This document shows, in pieces, positions 19,333 to 28,227 of a stretch of 64,000 nt of DNA. Under the pieces are notes generated by a model that was given only the letters and a program-made list of their open reading frames with translations, did no database searches and was not told the DNA's origin. The stretch comes from Ideonella_A sakaiensis_A (GTDB lineage Bacteria > Pseudomonadota > Gammaproteobacteria > Burkholderiales > Burkholderiaceae_C): contig NZ_CP182947.1 of the NCBI RefSeq assembly GCF_048320135.1, forward strand, positions 4,650,001-4,714,000, read 5' to 3'. Every line of letters starts with the position of its first letter. Position 1 is the first letter of the stretch. Made by a program: the position numbers and the translations under genes.

Positions 19333-20940
19333 ATGAAACGCCAGAACCGTCTGCTTGATCTGCTGCGCGCGATGCTGCTGATGTTCAGCCTCGCAGCGGT
19401 TTCTTCGCCTGCGTCTGCGTTGAACGCCGACGATGTCCACGCGATGACGATCGGCGACAGCGACGAGCGCATCGCCACGATCAACAAGGTCGCGATCGGC
19501 GGGGATCCCGGCGCGCAGGCATTTTTCGAGGCCCTGCTCGGCAACGAGGTGCAGGTGGCCGGCGACGAGGTGTTCATCGTCCGCGACGGCAAGGCCGTCG
19601 ATGCCGCCAGCGGCGCGCCGCGCACGCTGCCTGCCGACGCCGACGACGTGATCAACAACAACCGCCTGCGCGGCGAGATCAAGGCCGCACTGGCCTCGCT
19701 GAAGCTGCTGTCGGCCGACATCGTCGAGCGCCAGCAGGCGGTGAAGACGCTGCAGGAAGCGCCCGACGAGGCGCGGCTGCCGCTGCTCGACAAGGCGCTG
19801 GAAAGCGAGACCGATGCGCGGCTGAAATCGCAGATCGGCCTGCTGCGCGCAGCAATCATGGTCAGCTCGCAGGACCGCGACAAGCGGCTGAAGGCGGCGG
19901 TGCTGCTCGAGCAGGGGTCGGAGCCGTCGATCAAGGCCTTGCTGCTCGAACGCCTGCAGCCCGATGTCGAGACCGATCCGGAGGTCCGCACCCAGCTGAA
20001 GGCGGCCTTGTCCAGCCTGGAGACCAAACTCGCATGGGGCGAGAGCCTCGGCATCGTCTTCACCGGCATCAGCCTCGGCTCGATCCTGGTGCTGGTTGCG
20101 CTGGGTCTGGCAATCACCTACGGCCTGATGGGCGTCATCAACATGGCCCATGGCGAGCTGATGATGATCGGCGCCTATGCGACCTATGTGGTGCAGAACC
20201 TGTTCCGGACCTGGCTGCCCGACTATTTCGATGCCTATGTGCTGGTCGCGATACCGGTCAGCTTTCTCGCCGCGGCCTTCGTCGGCGCGGTGCTCGAGCG
20301 CGGCGTGATCCGCTGGCTGTATGGCCGCCCGCTCGAGACGCTGCTCGCGACCTGGGGCATCAGCCTGGTGCTGATGCAGGCGGTGCGCTCGATTTTCGGT
20401 GCGCAGAACGTGCCGGTCGAGAACCCGAGCTGGCTGTCCGGCGGTGTCGAGGTGCTGAGCAACCTGACGCTGCCGTACAACCGGATCGCGATCATCGTCT
20501 TCGCGATCCTGGTCTTCGGCGGGCTGACCTACATGGTGTCGCGCACCCGGCTCGGCTTGTTCGTCCGCGGCGTCACGCAGAACCGCAAGATGGCGGCCTG
20601 CATGGGCGTCAATACCGCTCGCGTCGATACCTCGGCCTTTGCGCTCGGCTCCGGCATTGCCGGGCTGGCCGGTTGCGCGTTGTCGCAGGTCGGCAATGTC
20701 GGCCCCGACCTCGGCCAGGGCTACATCGTCGATTCGTTCATGGTCGTCGTGCTCGGTGGTGTCGGCCAGCTGATCGGCACCGTCTACGCCGCGCTCGGCC
20801 TCGGAATCATCAACAAGCTGCTCGAGGACTGGACCGGCGCGGTGCTGGCGAAGATCTTCGTGCTGGTGCTGATCGTCATCTTCATCCAGAAACGTCCGCA
20901 GGGGCTGTTTGCGATGAAGGGCCGCAGCGCCGAGGCATGA
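19333..20940 (+). CDS. urtB: Urea ABC transporter permease UrtB
   Basis: A 535-aa permease of the LivH type. Residues 1-27 are a signal peptide. Residues ~28-230 form the long soluble N-terminal extension typical of UrtB (DERIATINKVAIGGDPGAQA ... LGNEVQVAGDEVFIVRDGK). The rest holds the membrane domain (LGLAITYGLMGVINMAHGEL, ... GNVGPDLGQGYIVDSFMVVV). The ATG at 19333 gives the usual signal peptide. It lies between the urtA hairpin and urtC, 22 bases before urtC. Confidence 0.96.
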   Translation: MKRQNRLLDLLRAMLLMFSLAAVSSPASALNADDVHAMTIGDSDERIATINKVAIGGDPGAQAFFEALLGNEVQVAGDEVFIVRDGKAVDAASGAPRTLPADADDVINNNRLRGEIKAALASLKLLSADIVERQQAVKTLQEAPDEARLPLLDKALESETDARLKSQIGLLRAAIMVSSQDRDKRLKAAVLLEQGSEPSIKALLLERLQPDVETDPEVRTQLKAALSSLETKLAWGESLGIVFTGISLGSILVLVALGLAITYGLMGVINMAHGELMMIGAYATYVVQNLFRTWLPDYFDAYVLVAIPVSFLAAAFVGAVLERGVIRWLYGRPLETLLATWGISLVLMQAVRSIFGAQNVPVENPSWLSGGVEVLSNLTLPYNRIAIIVFAILVFGGLTYMVSRTRLGLFVRGVTQNRKMAACMGVNTARVDTSAFALGSGIAGLAGCALSQVGNVGPDLGQGYIVDSFMVVVLGGVGQLIGTVYAALGLGIINKLLEDWTGAVLAKIFVLVLIVIFIQKRPQGLFAMKGRSAEA

Positions 20941-20962
20941 CCCGTAACCACAGGAGACAGAC

Positions 20963-22153
20963 ATGAGTGCCGTCCTGCCCGGGTCATCGATGCCCGGCTC
21001 ATCGATCGAGGCAAAACCGGTGCCGGTCGCGGCGACGCCCACCCCGGCGGCGCCGCGGCAGCCGACCCGCTGGCTGAGCCTGCGCGCCTGGGGCGGCGTG
21101 ATCGCCGCGCTGCTCGCGGTGGTGGTTGTCGCACCGTTGCTGAACCTGGTCGTGCCGGAGGGCAGCGCGCTGCACCTGAGCGACTATGCGGTGCTGCTGG
21201 TCGGCAAGATGATGTGCTATGCGATGGTCGCGCTGGCGATCGACCTGATCTGGGGCTATACCGGCATCCTGTCGCTCGGCCATGGCGTCTTCTTCGCGCT
21301 CGGCGGTTATGTGATGGGCATGTACCTGATGCGGCAGATCGGCCGCGATGGCAACTACCAGAGCGATCTGCCGGATTTCATGGTCTTCCTCGACTGGAAG
21401 GAGCTGCCCTGGCACTGGGCGCTCAGCGATTCCTTCGTCGCAACGCTGCTGCTGGTGGTGCTGGTGCCGGGACTGCTCGCCTTCGTCTTCGGCTATTTCG
21501 CTTTCCGCTCGCGGATCAAGGGCGTCTATTTCTCGATCATCACGCAGGCGGTGACGTTTGCGACGATGCTGCTGTTCTTCCGCAACGAGACCGGCTTCGG
21601 CGGCAACAACGGCTTCACCGATTTCAAGCGCATCCTCGACATCCCGATCGCAACGCCGTCGATGCGGATGACGCTTTTCGTGATCACCGGGCTGACGCTG
21701 ATCGGCTTCTTCCTGTTCTCGCGCTGGCTGGTGCGCAGCAAGTTCGGCCGCGTGCTGCAGGCGATCCGCGATGCCGAAAGCCGCGTGATGTTCACCGGCT
21801 ACGACCCGCTGCATTACAAGCTCGCGATCTGGACGATCTCGGCGGTGATGTGCGGCATCGCCGGTGCGCTGTACGTGCCGCAGGTGGGCATCATCAATCC
21901 GAGCGAGATGTCACCGGCGGCGAGCATCGAGATGGCGATCTGGGCCGCGGTCGGCGGCCGCGGCTCGCTGATCGGCCCGATCATCGGCGCCTTTTTCGTC
22001 AATGGCGCAAAAAGCGTGCTGACGCAGGTGGCGCCTGAGTTCTGGCTCTATTTTCTCGGCGGGCTGTTCATCGGCGTGACGCTGTTCCTGCCGCAAGGCA
22101 TCATCGGTCTGCTCGCCCGCTTCAAGCGCAAAGGCCCGGAGGAGCGCGCATGA
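20963..22153 (+). CDS. urtC: Urea ABC transporter permease UrtC
   Basis: A 396-aa second permease of the LivM type. It shows IDLIWGYTGILSLGHGVFFALGG, a typical start of the LivM membrane core, then FRSRIKGVYFSIITQAVTFA and RGSLIGPIIGAFFVNGAKS. A strong AGGAGA ribosome site precedes the ATG. The stop overlaps urtD (ATGA). Confidence 0.96.
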   Translation: MSAVLPGSSMPGSSIEAKPVPVAATPTPAAPRQPTRWLSLRAWGGVIAALLAVVVVAPLLNLVVPEGSALHLSDYAVLLVGKMMCYAMVALAIDLIWGYTGILSLGHGVFFALGGYVMGMYLMRQIGRDGNYQSDLPDFMVFLDWKELPWHWALSDSFVATLLLVVLVPGLLAFVFGYFAFRSRIKGVYFSIITQAVTFATMLLFFRNETGFGGNNGFTDFKRILDIPIATPSMRMTLFVITGLTLIGFFLFSRWLVRSKFGRVLQAIRDAESRVMFTGYDPLHYKLAIWTISAVMCGIAGALYVPQVGIINPSEMSPAASIEMAIWAAVGGRGSLIGPIIGAFFVNGAKSVLTQVAPEFWLYFLGGLFIGVTLFLPQGIIGLLARFKRKGPEERA

Positions 22154-23034
22154 CGCCCGATCTGATGCAGGCCGGCGCTACGCGGCTGCGTGAGGCCCAG
22201 GAACGGCTGCAACGCAACAGCTCGGGTGACCGCGGCGCAAGTTACAGCCGGGTCGTCAAGCCCGGCGAACTCGATGTTGCGCATGGCGCAATCCTCTACC
22301 TTGACGACATCACCGTCAGTTTCGATGGCTTCAAGGCACTGAATGCGTTGAGTCTGAGCATCAGCGCCGGCGAGCTGCGGTGCATCATCGGCCCGAACGG
22401 CGCCGGCAAGACGACGATGATGGACGTGATCACCGGCAAGACGCGGCCCGACGCCGGCCACGCATTTTTCGGCTCGACGATCGACCTGCTGCGGCTGCGT
22501 GAAAACGACATCGCATCGATCGGCATCGGCCGCAAATTCCAGAAGCCGACGGTATTCGAGCAGCTGTCGGTATTCGAGAACCTCGAGCTGGCGCTGAAGG
22601 CCGACCGCGGCGTCCGCGCATCGATGATGTTCCGACTCAGCGGCGAGCAGCTCGACCGCATCGGCGAGATGCTGACGCTGATCCACCTGAAGGACAGCGC
22701 GCAGCGCACCGCCGGGCTGCTGTCGCACGGCCAGAAGCAGTGGCTGGAGATCGGCATGCTGCTGATGCAGGACCCGAAGCTGCTGCTGCTCGACGAACCG
22801 GTCGCCGGCATGACCGACGAGGAAACCGAACGCACCGCCGAACTGTTCCTGTCGCTCGAAGGCAACCACTCGCTGGTCGTCGTCGAACACGACATGAAAT
22901 TCATCGGCGAATTGACTGCCGACAACCCGGCGAAGAAGGTCACCGTGCTGCACGAAGGCAGCGTGCTCGCAGAAGGCACGCTGGCGGCGGTGCAGGACAA
23001 CGAGAAGGTGGTTGAGGTCTACCTCGGTCGGTGA
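22150..23034 (+). CDS. urtD: Urea ABC transporter ATPase UrtD
   Basis: A 294-aa ATP-binding subunit (LivG type). Walker A is GPNGAGKTT, the signature region is LLSHGQKQWLEIGML, and Walker B is LLLLDEPVAGM. The N-terminal 50 residues (up to the ILYLDDITVSFDGFKAL strand) are longer than in LivG, as usual for UrtD. It is coupled to urtC by an ATGA overlap. Confidence 0.96.
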   Translation: MTPDLMQAGATRLREAQERLQRNSSGDRGASYSRVVKPGELDVAHGAILYLDDITVSFDGFKALNALSLSISAGELRCIIGPNGAGKTTMMDVITGKTRPDAGHAFFGSTIDLLRLRENDIASIGIGRKFQKPTVFEQLSVFENLELALKADRGVRASMMFRLSGEQLDRIGEMLTLIHLKDSAQRTAGLLSHGQKQWLEIGMLLMQDPKLLLLDEPVAGMTDEETERTAELFLSLEGNHSLVVVEHDMKFIGELTADNPAKKVTVLHEGSVLAEGTLAAVQDNEKVVEVYLGR

Positions 23035-23060
23035 ATGAGGCCACCCCCGGAGCGCAAACG

Positions 23061-23753
23061 ATGCTGAAATGTGAAGGAATCAACCAGTACTACGGCGGCT
23101 CGCACATCCTGCGCGACGTCGGATTCGACGCAGCGATCGGCGAGGTCACCGTCGTGCTCGGCCGCAACGGCGTCGGCAAGACCAGTCTGCTGAAAAGCCT
23201 GATGGGTGTGGTGCCGGTGAAGACCGGCAGCATCCGGCTCGACGGCATCGATATCACCCGCGATCTGTCGTATGACCGCGTGCGCAAGGGCATGGCCTAT
23301 GTGCCGCAGGGGCGTGAAATCTTCGGCCGCCTCACCGTCGAGGAAAACCTGCGGATGGGGCTTGCGTACAAGCCTGCCGGCACGCCGATTCCGAACGAGC
23401 TGTTCGAGCTGTTCCCGGTGCTCAAGCAGATGATCAACCGCCGCGGCGGCGACCTGTCCGGTGGCCAGCAGCAGCAGCTCGCGATCGCCCGCGCACTGGC
23501 CGCCGGCCCGAAACTGCTGATCCTCGACGAGCCGACCGAAGGCATACAGCCGAGCATCATCAAGGACATCGGCCGCGTGATCCGCATGCTCGCCGATCGC
23601 GGGACGATGGCGATCGTCCTCGTCGAGCAGTATTACGATTTCGCCGAGGAACTGGCCGACAAGTACATCGTGATGGAGCGCGGCGAGATCATCCGGCGCG
23701 GGCTCGGCCGCGACATGCAGTCCGATGGGGTGCGGGCACTGATGGCGATCTGA
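23061..23753 (+). CDS. urtE: Urea ABC transporter ATPase UrtE
   Basis: A 230-aa second ATPase (LivF type). It starts MLKCEGINQYYGGSHILRDV, which is the family start, with Walker A GRNGVGKTS, signature LSGGQQQQLAIARAL and Walker B LLILDEPTEGIQPS. The ATG at 23061 has GGAG eight bases upstream. An in-frame GTG at 23031 overlapping the urtD stop is the alternative. It is the last gene of the urea operon. Confidence 0.96.
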   Translation: MLKCEGINQYYGGSHILRDVGFDAAIGEVTVVLGRNGVGKTSLLKSLMGVVPVKTGSIRLDGIDITRDLSYDRVRKGMAYVPQGREIFGRLTVEENLRMGLAYKPAGTPIPNELFELFPVLKQMINRRGGDLSGGQQQQLAIARALAAGPKLLILDEPTEGIQPSIIKDIGRVIRMLADRGTMAIVLVEQYYDFAEELADKYIVMERGEIIRRGLGRDMQSDGVRALMAI

Positions 23754-23907
23754 GGGCAGGGCTTCGGAAAGCCGCGACCGGCCACGCCGACCAGGCGCCG
23801 GCGGCTCGGCAGCCGTGCAGCGACTGCCAGCGCGACGCCCCGGTCTGCGATTCATGCATCAATGATCTGGATCAACCGCGTCTGGTTGGTCGCCGGCACG
23901 ATGGGTC

Positions 23908-24621
23908 ATGTCCCACTGGGCAAAGGCGTGGATTCGCATGACAGTGACTGAAGCGGTGACCAGAATCAAGCGCAGCTTCCCTGTCAGAGGAGGGCTCCTG
24001 GCAGCGGCCCTTCTTGCTGACCCCTGCGTGTCCGCCGCGGCAGACGAGCCGGTTGAACGGGGTATCTGCAAGTCGCTCGATTTGGCGGTCGAAAGCATTG
24101 ATCGCGCACCGACTGCATACCGGGTTTTCTGCCGAGCGAATCTGGGTGAGTGCGAGTTGGGTGGAGCGCCCCGGTTGAACTGGACTCCGGTTCTGCAACA
24201 TGTGCTGGAGCGGATCAACAACCAGGTGAATGCAGAGATCCGTTTCATCACCGACATCGAGAACCTGGGCCGAGAGGAAGTCTGGAGCTATCCCGACGGT
24301 GGCTGGGGCGATTGTGAGGACATCGCGCTGGAGAAGCGACGCCGTCTGGTGGAAAGCGGCCTGCCTCGTGGCGCGTTGACGCTCGCCATCATCCACCACC
24401 GCAGCCGGTATTTCTCGCATACGGTACTGCTCGCTGAAACAAGCCTGGGCACGCTGGTGCTCGACAACCTGACGTCCAAGGTCAACTGCTGGAACGACAT
24501 CGATTTCAATTTCGAGACCCGCGAACGGCCCGACAGCCGTTGGGACCGTTACGACCAGCGCGAGTGGATCTATGGCCCGTCGATACCTGCAGCGCAGACA
24601 CCGAAACAGAGCGCCAACTGA
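23908..24621 (+). CDS. Transglutaminase-like cysteine peptidase (LapG/BTLCP family)
   Basis: A 237-aa exported protein (signal-like N-terminus with LLAAALLADPCVSAAAD). Family C93 catalytic residues are visible: Cys136 in GGWGDCEDIALEK, His in RYFSHTVLL, Asp in LVLDNLT. LapG in Pseudomonas cleaves surface adhesins under c-di-GMP control. Here no LapD-like receptor or large adhesin is nearby, so the substrate is unknown. A second in-frame Met at 23938 would give a shorter signal peptide. It is convergent with the stressosome operon. Confidence 0.85.
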   Translation: MSHWAKAWIRMTVTEAVTRIKRSFPVRGGLLAAALLADPCVSAAADEPVERGICKSLDLAVESIDRAPTAYRVFCRANLGECELGGAPRLNWTPVLQHVLERINNQVNAEIRFITDIENLGREEVWSYPDGGWGDCEDIALEKRRRLVESGLPRGALTLAIIHHRSRYFSHTVLLAETSLGTLVLDNLTSKVNCWNDIDFNFETRERPDSRWDRYDQREWIYGPSIPAAQTPKQSAN

Positions 24622-24747
24622 CACCCGCCGGCTGCGGCAGGCGGCGCGGCAGCGTGTCTCCACCGGACCGATGCGACGCCCGACATCGCACGCACACTGC
24701 CGCCATTCCACCGTGCCAGCTCCGGACGGCGGCCATCAGCGCTGACG

Positions 24748-26442
24748 TCAACAGGAGCTGTCAGCGCCAATCTGCATGTCTTGCAGCTGTTTCAGCAACA
24801 CGGGCATGTCAACGGGCTTGACCATCAAGCTGTCGAAGCCTGCGTGCGTCGCACGCAGCCGTGTTTCCGCAGCGGAGTAGCCGCTGATGGCGATCAGCGT
24901 GATGTCGGTGCCAAACTGCCGGCGCAGCGCCTCGGCCACGGCAAAGCCGTCGAGCCCCGGCAGGCCGATGTCGACGATGGCGACTTCGGGCCGCTCTGCG
25001 AGGGCCGCTGCCAGGCCCGCCGGCCCATTCGAAGCGATGGTGCAGGCGTAGCCGTGCAGCCGACACAGCTCCGCCAACGCCTGCAGGGCGTCGGCGTTGT
25101 CGTCCATCAGCAGCAGCCGCCGTTGCGGGGCCGTGCTCTCCGTTGCCAGGGCAGGCGCTGCCGGCACTGTCGCAGCGGCCGACGGCGGCGCAACAGTCGG
25201 GAGGCTGACGATGAATTTGCTGCCACGGCCTGCACCGGCGCTGTGCGCGCTGACCGTGCCGCCATGGTCGGCGGCCAGTCGCTGGACGATGGTCAGGCCG
25301 ATGCCGAGGCCGACATCCTCGCGAGCCAGGCTGTTTGGTGCCTGGATGAACAGCTCGAAAATCTTCGGCAGCATCTGGGCATCGATGCCGATGCCGTTGT
25401 CCTTGACGCTGATGTGAACCGATGCGCCGGCGGCAGCGATGCCGACCTCGATCAGGCCGCCGTTCGGCGTATAGCGCGCGGCGTTGTGCACCAGGTTGCT
25501 GATCACCTGCTTCATGCGCACCACGTCGACGTCGACCCAGGCGTTGTCGTCAACTGCCGGCAGCACCAGCCGGTGTTGCTTGGCATCGACAAACGAGCGG
25601 GTCATCTCGATGGCTTCTGATACCAGCGTCCCGACCCCCACCACCGTGCGTTCAAGATCGACCTTGCCGCGTGAGACCCGCGACACATCCATCAGGTCGT
25701 TGACGAGCTTGGTCAGCTGCGTCGCCTGCCGCCCGATGGTGTCACGGTATTTCTCGACCTCGACCATCGTCAGGTCCTTCTTGCGCCGCATGACCTCGAC
25801 GCTCATCGAGATCGCCGCCAACGGATTGCGCAGCTCGTGCGCCAGCATCGCGACAAATTCGTTCTTGCGCTGGTCGGCGAGTTCGAGGTCGTTCTTGCGC
25901 TGTCGGAGCTCGTCGAGCGCGTGCAGCATGTCGCGATTCTGCTGCTCCAGTTCCTCTCGCGGGTTCTGCGGCTGGCGGCGCAACAGTTCGTCGACACGCT
26001 GGCCGATGTCGGCGGCCGCGAGCCTTGGCGCGCTGCGCGGCAGCAGCATCTCCATCGAGACGGTCGAACCCGCACCGGGCCGGACCTCGATCGCAAAGGC
26101 GTCGACCAGGCGGTAGCTGCCATGAAGGCCGCCGGCGCGGTGTCCGGCATTGATCTGGCCATCGGCCCAGATCGAGGCTGGCACGCCCGGGCCCTGGTCG
26201 GCGACCCGGATCAGCAGGCTTTGCGCGCCCGGGTGTGTTGACGAATCACCGATCTGGAAGCTCACCGTCGCACCACCGGCGTACTGCAACGCATTGCGGC
26301 CGATCTCCGACACCGCCGTCGTCAGGCGCGTGCGCTGCAGGCTTTCCAGCCCGAACTGCTCGCTGACCTGGCGGCAGCGGTGGCGCAGCGCGACCAGACT
26401 CTGGTCGCTCTGGATCTTCACGGTCAAGACGACAGCCTGCAT
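24748..26442 (-). CDS. RsbT-like domain fused to histidine kinase and receiver
   Basis: A 564-aa signalling protein ending the stressosome operon. Residues ~1-135 are an RsbT/RsbW-type kinase domain (AVSEIGRNALQYAGGATVSF, ADQGPGVP). A HisKA dimerisation box (AMLAHELRNPLAAISMSVEV) and a HATPase domain follow (NLVHNAARYTPNGG, KDNGIGID, GLGIGLTIVQRLAADHGG). The C-terminal receiver carries LLLMDDNADAL and VAIVDIGLPGLDGF. It has no transmembrane part. The ATG at 26440-26442 shares one base with the stop of the preceding gene (TGATG). It probably turns stressosome output into phosphorelay; the final target is not in the window. Confidence 0.88.
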   Translation of the reverse strand: MQAVVLTVKIQSDQSLVALRHRCRQVSEQFGLESLQRTRLTTAVSEIGRNALQYAGGATVSFQIGDSSTHPGAQSLLIRVADQGPGVPASIWADGQINAGHRAGGLHGSYRLVDAFAIEVRPGAGSTVSMEMLLPRSAPRLAAADIGQRVDELLRRQPQNPREELEQQNRDMLHALDELRQRKNDLELADQRKNEFVAMLAHELRNPLAAISMSVEVMRRKKDLTMVEVEKYRDTIGRQATQLTKLVNDLMDVSRVSRGKVDLERTVVGVGTLVSEAIEMTRSFVDAKQHRLVLPAVDDNAWVDVDVVRMKQVISNLVHNAARYTPNGGLIEVGIAAAGASVHISVKDNGIGIDAQMLPKIFELFIQAPNSLAREDVGLGIGLTIVQRLAADHGGTVSAHSAGAGRGSKFIVSLPTVAPPSAAATVPAAPALATESTAPQRRLLLMDDNADALQALAELCRLHGYACTIASNGPAGLAAALAERPEVAIVDIGLPGLDGFAVAEALRRQFGTDITLIAISGYSAAETRLRATHAGFDSLMVKPVDMPVLLKQLQDMQIGADSSC

Positions 26443-27443
26443 CAAAGCGCCTTGATGACGACCACGGTGGCGTCGTCGGTGTTGCGTGCGAAATCCCGGT
26501 GCAGCACGGCCGCGATCAGCAGCGGATGGCAGGCCAGCAAACCGGGATGCCGGGTCAGGGTCCAGCGCGAGCTCAGGCCGTCGGTGTTCATGATCAACGT
26601 CGAACGCGGGCTCCAGTCCGCCGTGGACTCGCGCGCCCTGCGCGAGCCATAACCGACTGTGCCGTCCGTGGAACCGAGGCGTACCGATTCACCGGCGGTA
26701 AACACCACCGCGGCGATGTTGCCGAGTCCAGCAAATCGCAAGGTCTGGGCCTGCGCGTCGATGCAGGCCACCGCCATCACCGCGCCCCGCGTTGTCTTCA
26801 GGGCCTGGTGGGCCAGGTCGATGGTCTGCGCCGGCCCGGCATCACGCACGCCGCGATGGAATGAATCGATGGCAGCATGCGCTGCTTCGGCAGCCTTCGG
26901 GCCGTGGCCGAGACCGTCGACCACCGCGACCGCCAGCGATTGTCCGAAGCGCAGGCAGGACCAGTTGTCGCCCGAGACGATCTCGCCGCGTATCGGCGTC
27001 ATCAGGCTCGCTACGGCAAACCCTTCATCCGCCGGCACGACGGCTCTTTTTTCGTGCATGCGCACCATCACGGCGGTGCCCAGGCCGGGCGCGGTGTAGA
27101 CGTCGAACAGCGCGGCGGCACGGCGCATGGTTCCCAAACCAATGCCCAGGCTGCCGCCTGTCGTGAAGCCGTCCTTCAGCGCAGCGTCGAAGTTGTCGAT
27201 GCCGGGGCCGCGGTCCAGCGCAACGATGTCGAGCCCATGTGCCATGCCATCGGCCGCCAGCGTGCGGATCATGATCTGGCCACGTTCCGCGTACTTGAGG
27301 ATGTTGGTGCACAACTCCGAGGCGACCAGAGAGGCTTGTGCGATCAGCTCAGGCGTCAGCCCCATCGTCTGGCCAAGCATCGCCACGGCGCGGCGCACCT
27401 CGGCCACGCGGCTGGGATGGTCGACCGTTACCGTCGTTTCCAT
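26442..27443 (-). CDS. RsbT-like kinase domain fused to PP2C/SpoIIE phosphatase (RsbX-like)
   Basis: A 333-aa fusion. Residues ~1-135 form an RsbT-type serine kinase fold (ASELCTNILKYAERGQIMIR, ALDRGPGID, GSLGIGLGTMRRAA). Residues ~145-333 form a PP2C/SpoIIE phosphatase (VVDGLGHGPKAAEAAHAAID, FAGLGNIAAVVF, LIMNTDGLSSRW, NTDDATVVVIKAL). In B. subtilis, RsbX dephosphorylates the stressosome to reset it; here that activity is fused to a second kinase domain. It overlaps rsbT by 16 bases. Confidence 0.88.
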   Translation of the reverse strand: METTVTVDHPSRVAEVRRAVAMLGQTMGLTPELIAQASLVASELCTNILKYAERGQIMIRTLAADGMAHGLDIVALDRGPGIDNFDAALKDGFTTGGSLGIGLGTMRRAAALFDVYTAPGLGTAVMVRMHEKRAVVPADEGFAVASLMTPIRGEIVSGDNWSCLRFGQSLAVAVVDGLGHGPKAAEAAHAAIDSFHRGVRDAGPAQTIDLAHQALKTTRGAVMAVACIDAQAQTLRFAGLGNIAAVVFTAGESVRLGSTDGTVGYGSRRARESTADWSPRSTLIMNTDGLSSRWTLTRHPGLLACHPLLIAAVLHRDFARNTDDATVVVIKAL

Positions 27444-27835
27444 TGCGCGATCCGCACATGGGTGCCTGCACCGGGCAGGCTGGAGACGATCTCGAAATGT
27501 TGAACCAGGCGCTGCGCCCCGCCCAGCCCCAGACCGAGGCTGTTGGCGGTACTGAATCCGTCGCGCAATGCCTGCTGCACGTCGGCGATGCCCGGCCCCT
27601 GGTCCTCGAAATCGAGCTGCAGGCCAGGCCTGCCGTCGCGGTCGATGTCGCGCATCGTCATGCTGCCGCCGCCGCCATGGACCAGCAAATTGCGCGCCAG
27701 TTCGCTCACCGCCGTCACGAACTTGGTGGTCTCCAGCGTCGACAGGCCGATCGCTGCCGCACGCGCCTGCACTACCCGGCGTGCGCTGCTGACCTGTTCA
27801 GACGTGCGGATCTCGATCACGACGGCGCCAGTCAC
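27428..27835 (-). CDS. rsbT: Stressosome switch kinase RsbT
   Basis: A 135-aa serine/threonine kinase of the GHKL fold. The N-box is AVSELARNLLVHGGGG, followed by FEDQGPGIAD and SLGLGLGGAQRLVQHF. In the known system RsbT phosphorylates RsbS and RsbR on stress, is released and activates its downstream partner. A GTG start overlaps the rsbS stop (GTGA). Confidence 0.92.
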   Translation of the reverse strand: MTGAVVIEIRTSEQVSSARRVVQARAAAIGLSTLETTKFVTAVSELARNLLVHGGGGSMTMRDIDRDGRPGLQLDFEDQGPGIADVQQALRDGFSTANSLGLGLGGAQRLVQHFEIVSSLPGAGTHVRIAQWKRR

Positions 27836-28215
27836 GGTGCGGCGCCAGCGCCTCTTCGATCATCCAGCGACTCCCGGAGCAGGGCCAGCCCCTTGTCGAC
27901 ATTGAGTGCCGTTCGCACCCGGGGAATCGTCATGCCGAGTTCGACCAGCGTGATCGCCACCGCAGGCCGCATTCCCACCAGCACCATGGTCGCATCCATG
28001 ATGCCCACCATTGCCGAGATCTGCGACAACATGCGGCCGATGTAGGAATCAACGATCTCCACCGCGGAGATGTCGATCAGCACGCCGTGCGAGCTGGTTG
28101 TCAGCAGCTTCTGCGTCAGGTCGTCCTGCAACCTGATGGCCAGGTCGTCGTGCAGCTCGACCTGGATCGTGACGAGCAGGAAGCTGTCGACCTTGAGTAT
28201 CGGGATGTGATCCAC
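27832..28215 (-). CDS. rsbS: Stressosome scaffold RsbS
   Basis: A 127-aa single STAS-domain protein beginning MDHIPILKVDSFLLVTIQVE. The phosphorylated serine equivalent of B. subtilis Ser59 is kept (IVDSYIGRML, Ser57). With RsbR it builds the stressosome core that holds RsbT. The start is a GTG at 28213-28215, 12 bases after rsbR. The C-terminal eight residues are variable. Confidence 0.92.
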   Translation of the reverse strand: MDHIPILKVDSFLLVTIQVELHDDLAIRLQDDLTQKLLTTSSHGVLIDISAVEIVDSYIGRMLSQISAMVGIMDATMVLVGMRPAVAITLVELGMTIPRVRTALNVDKGLALLRESLDDRRGAGAAP

Positions 28216-28227
28216 CGGGCGCGGTCT

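Noticed and set aside
18069..20117. Long antisense open frame opposite urtA/urtB
   Set aside because: It lies opposite well-supported genes, has low-complexity composition and no family pattern; GC-rich codon structure explains it.
19120..21042. 640-codon antisense frame opposite urtB/urtC
   Set aside because: Same reason: mirror of real coding DNA, rich in His, Gln and Arg, with no signal or motif.
23760..23773. GGCTT-CGGA-AAGCC hairpin after urtE as a terminator
   Set aside because: Only a five-base stem and no T-run; too weak to call.
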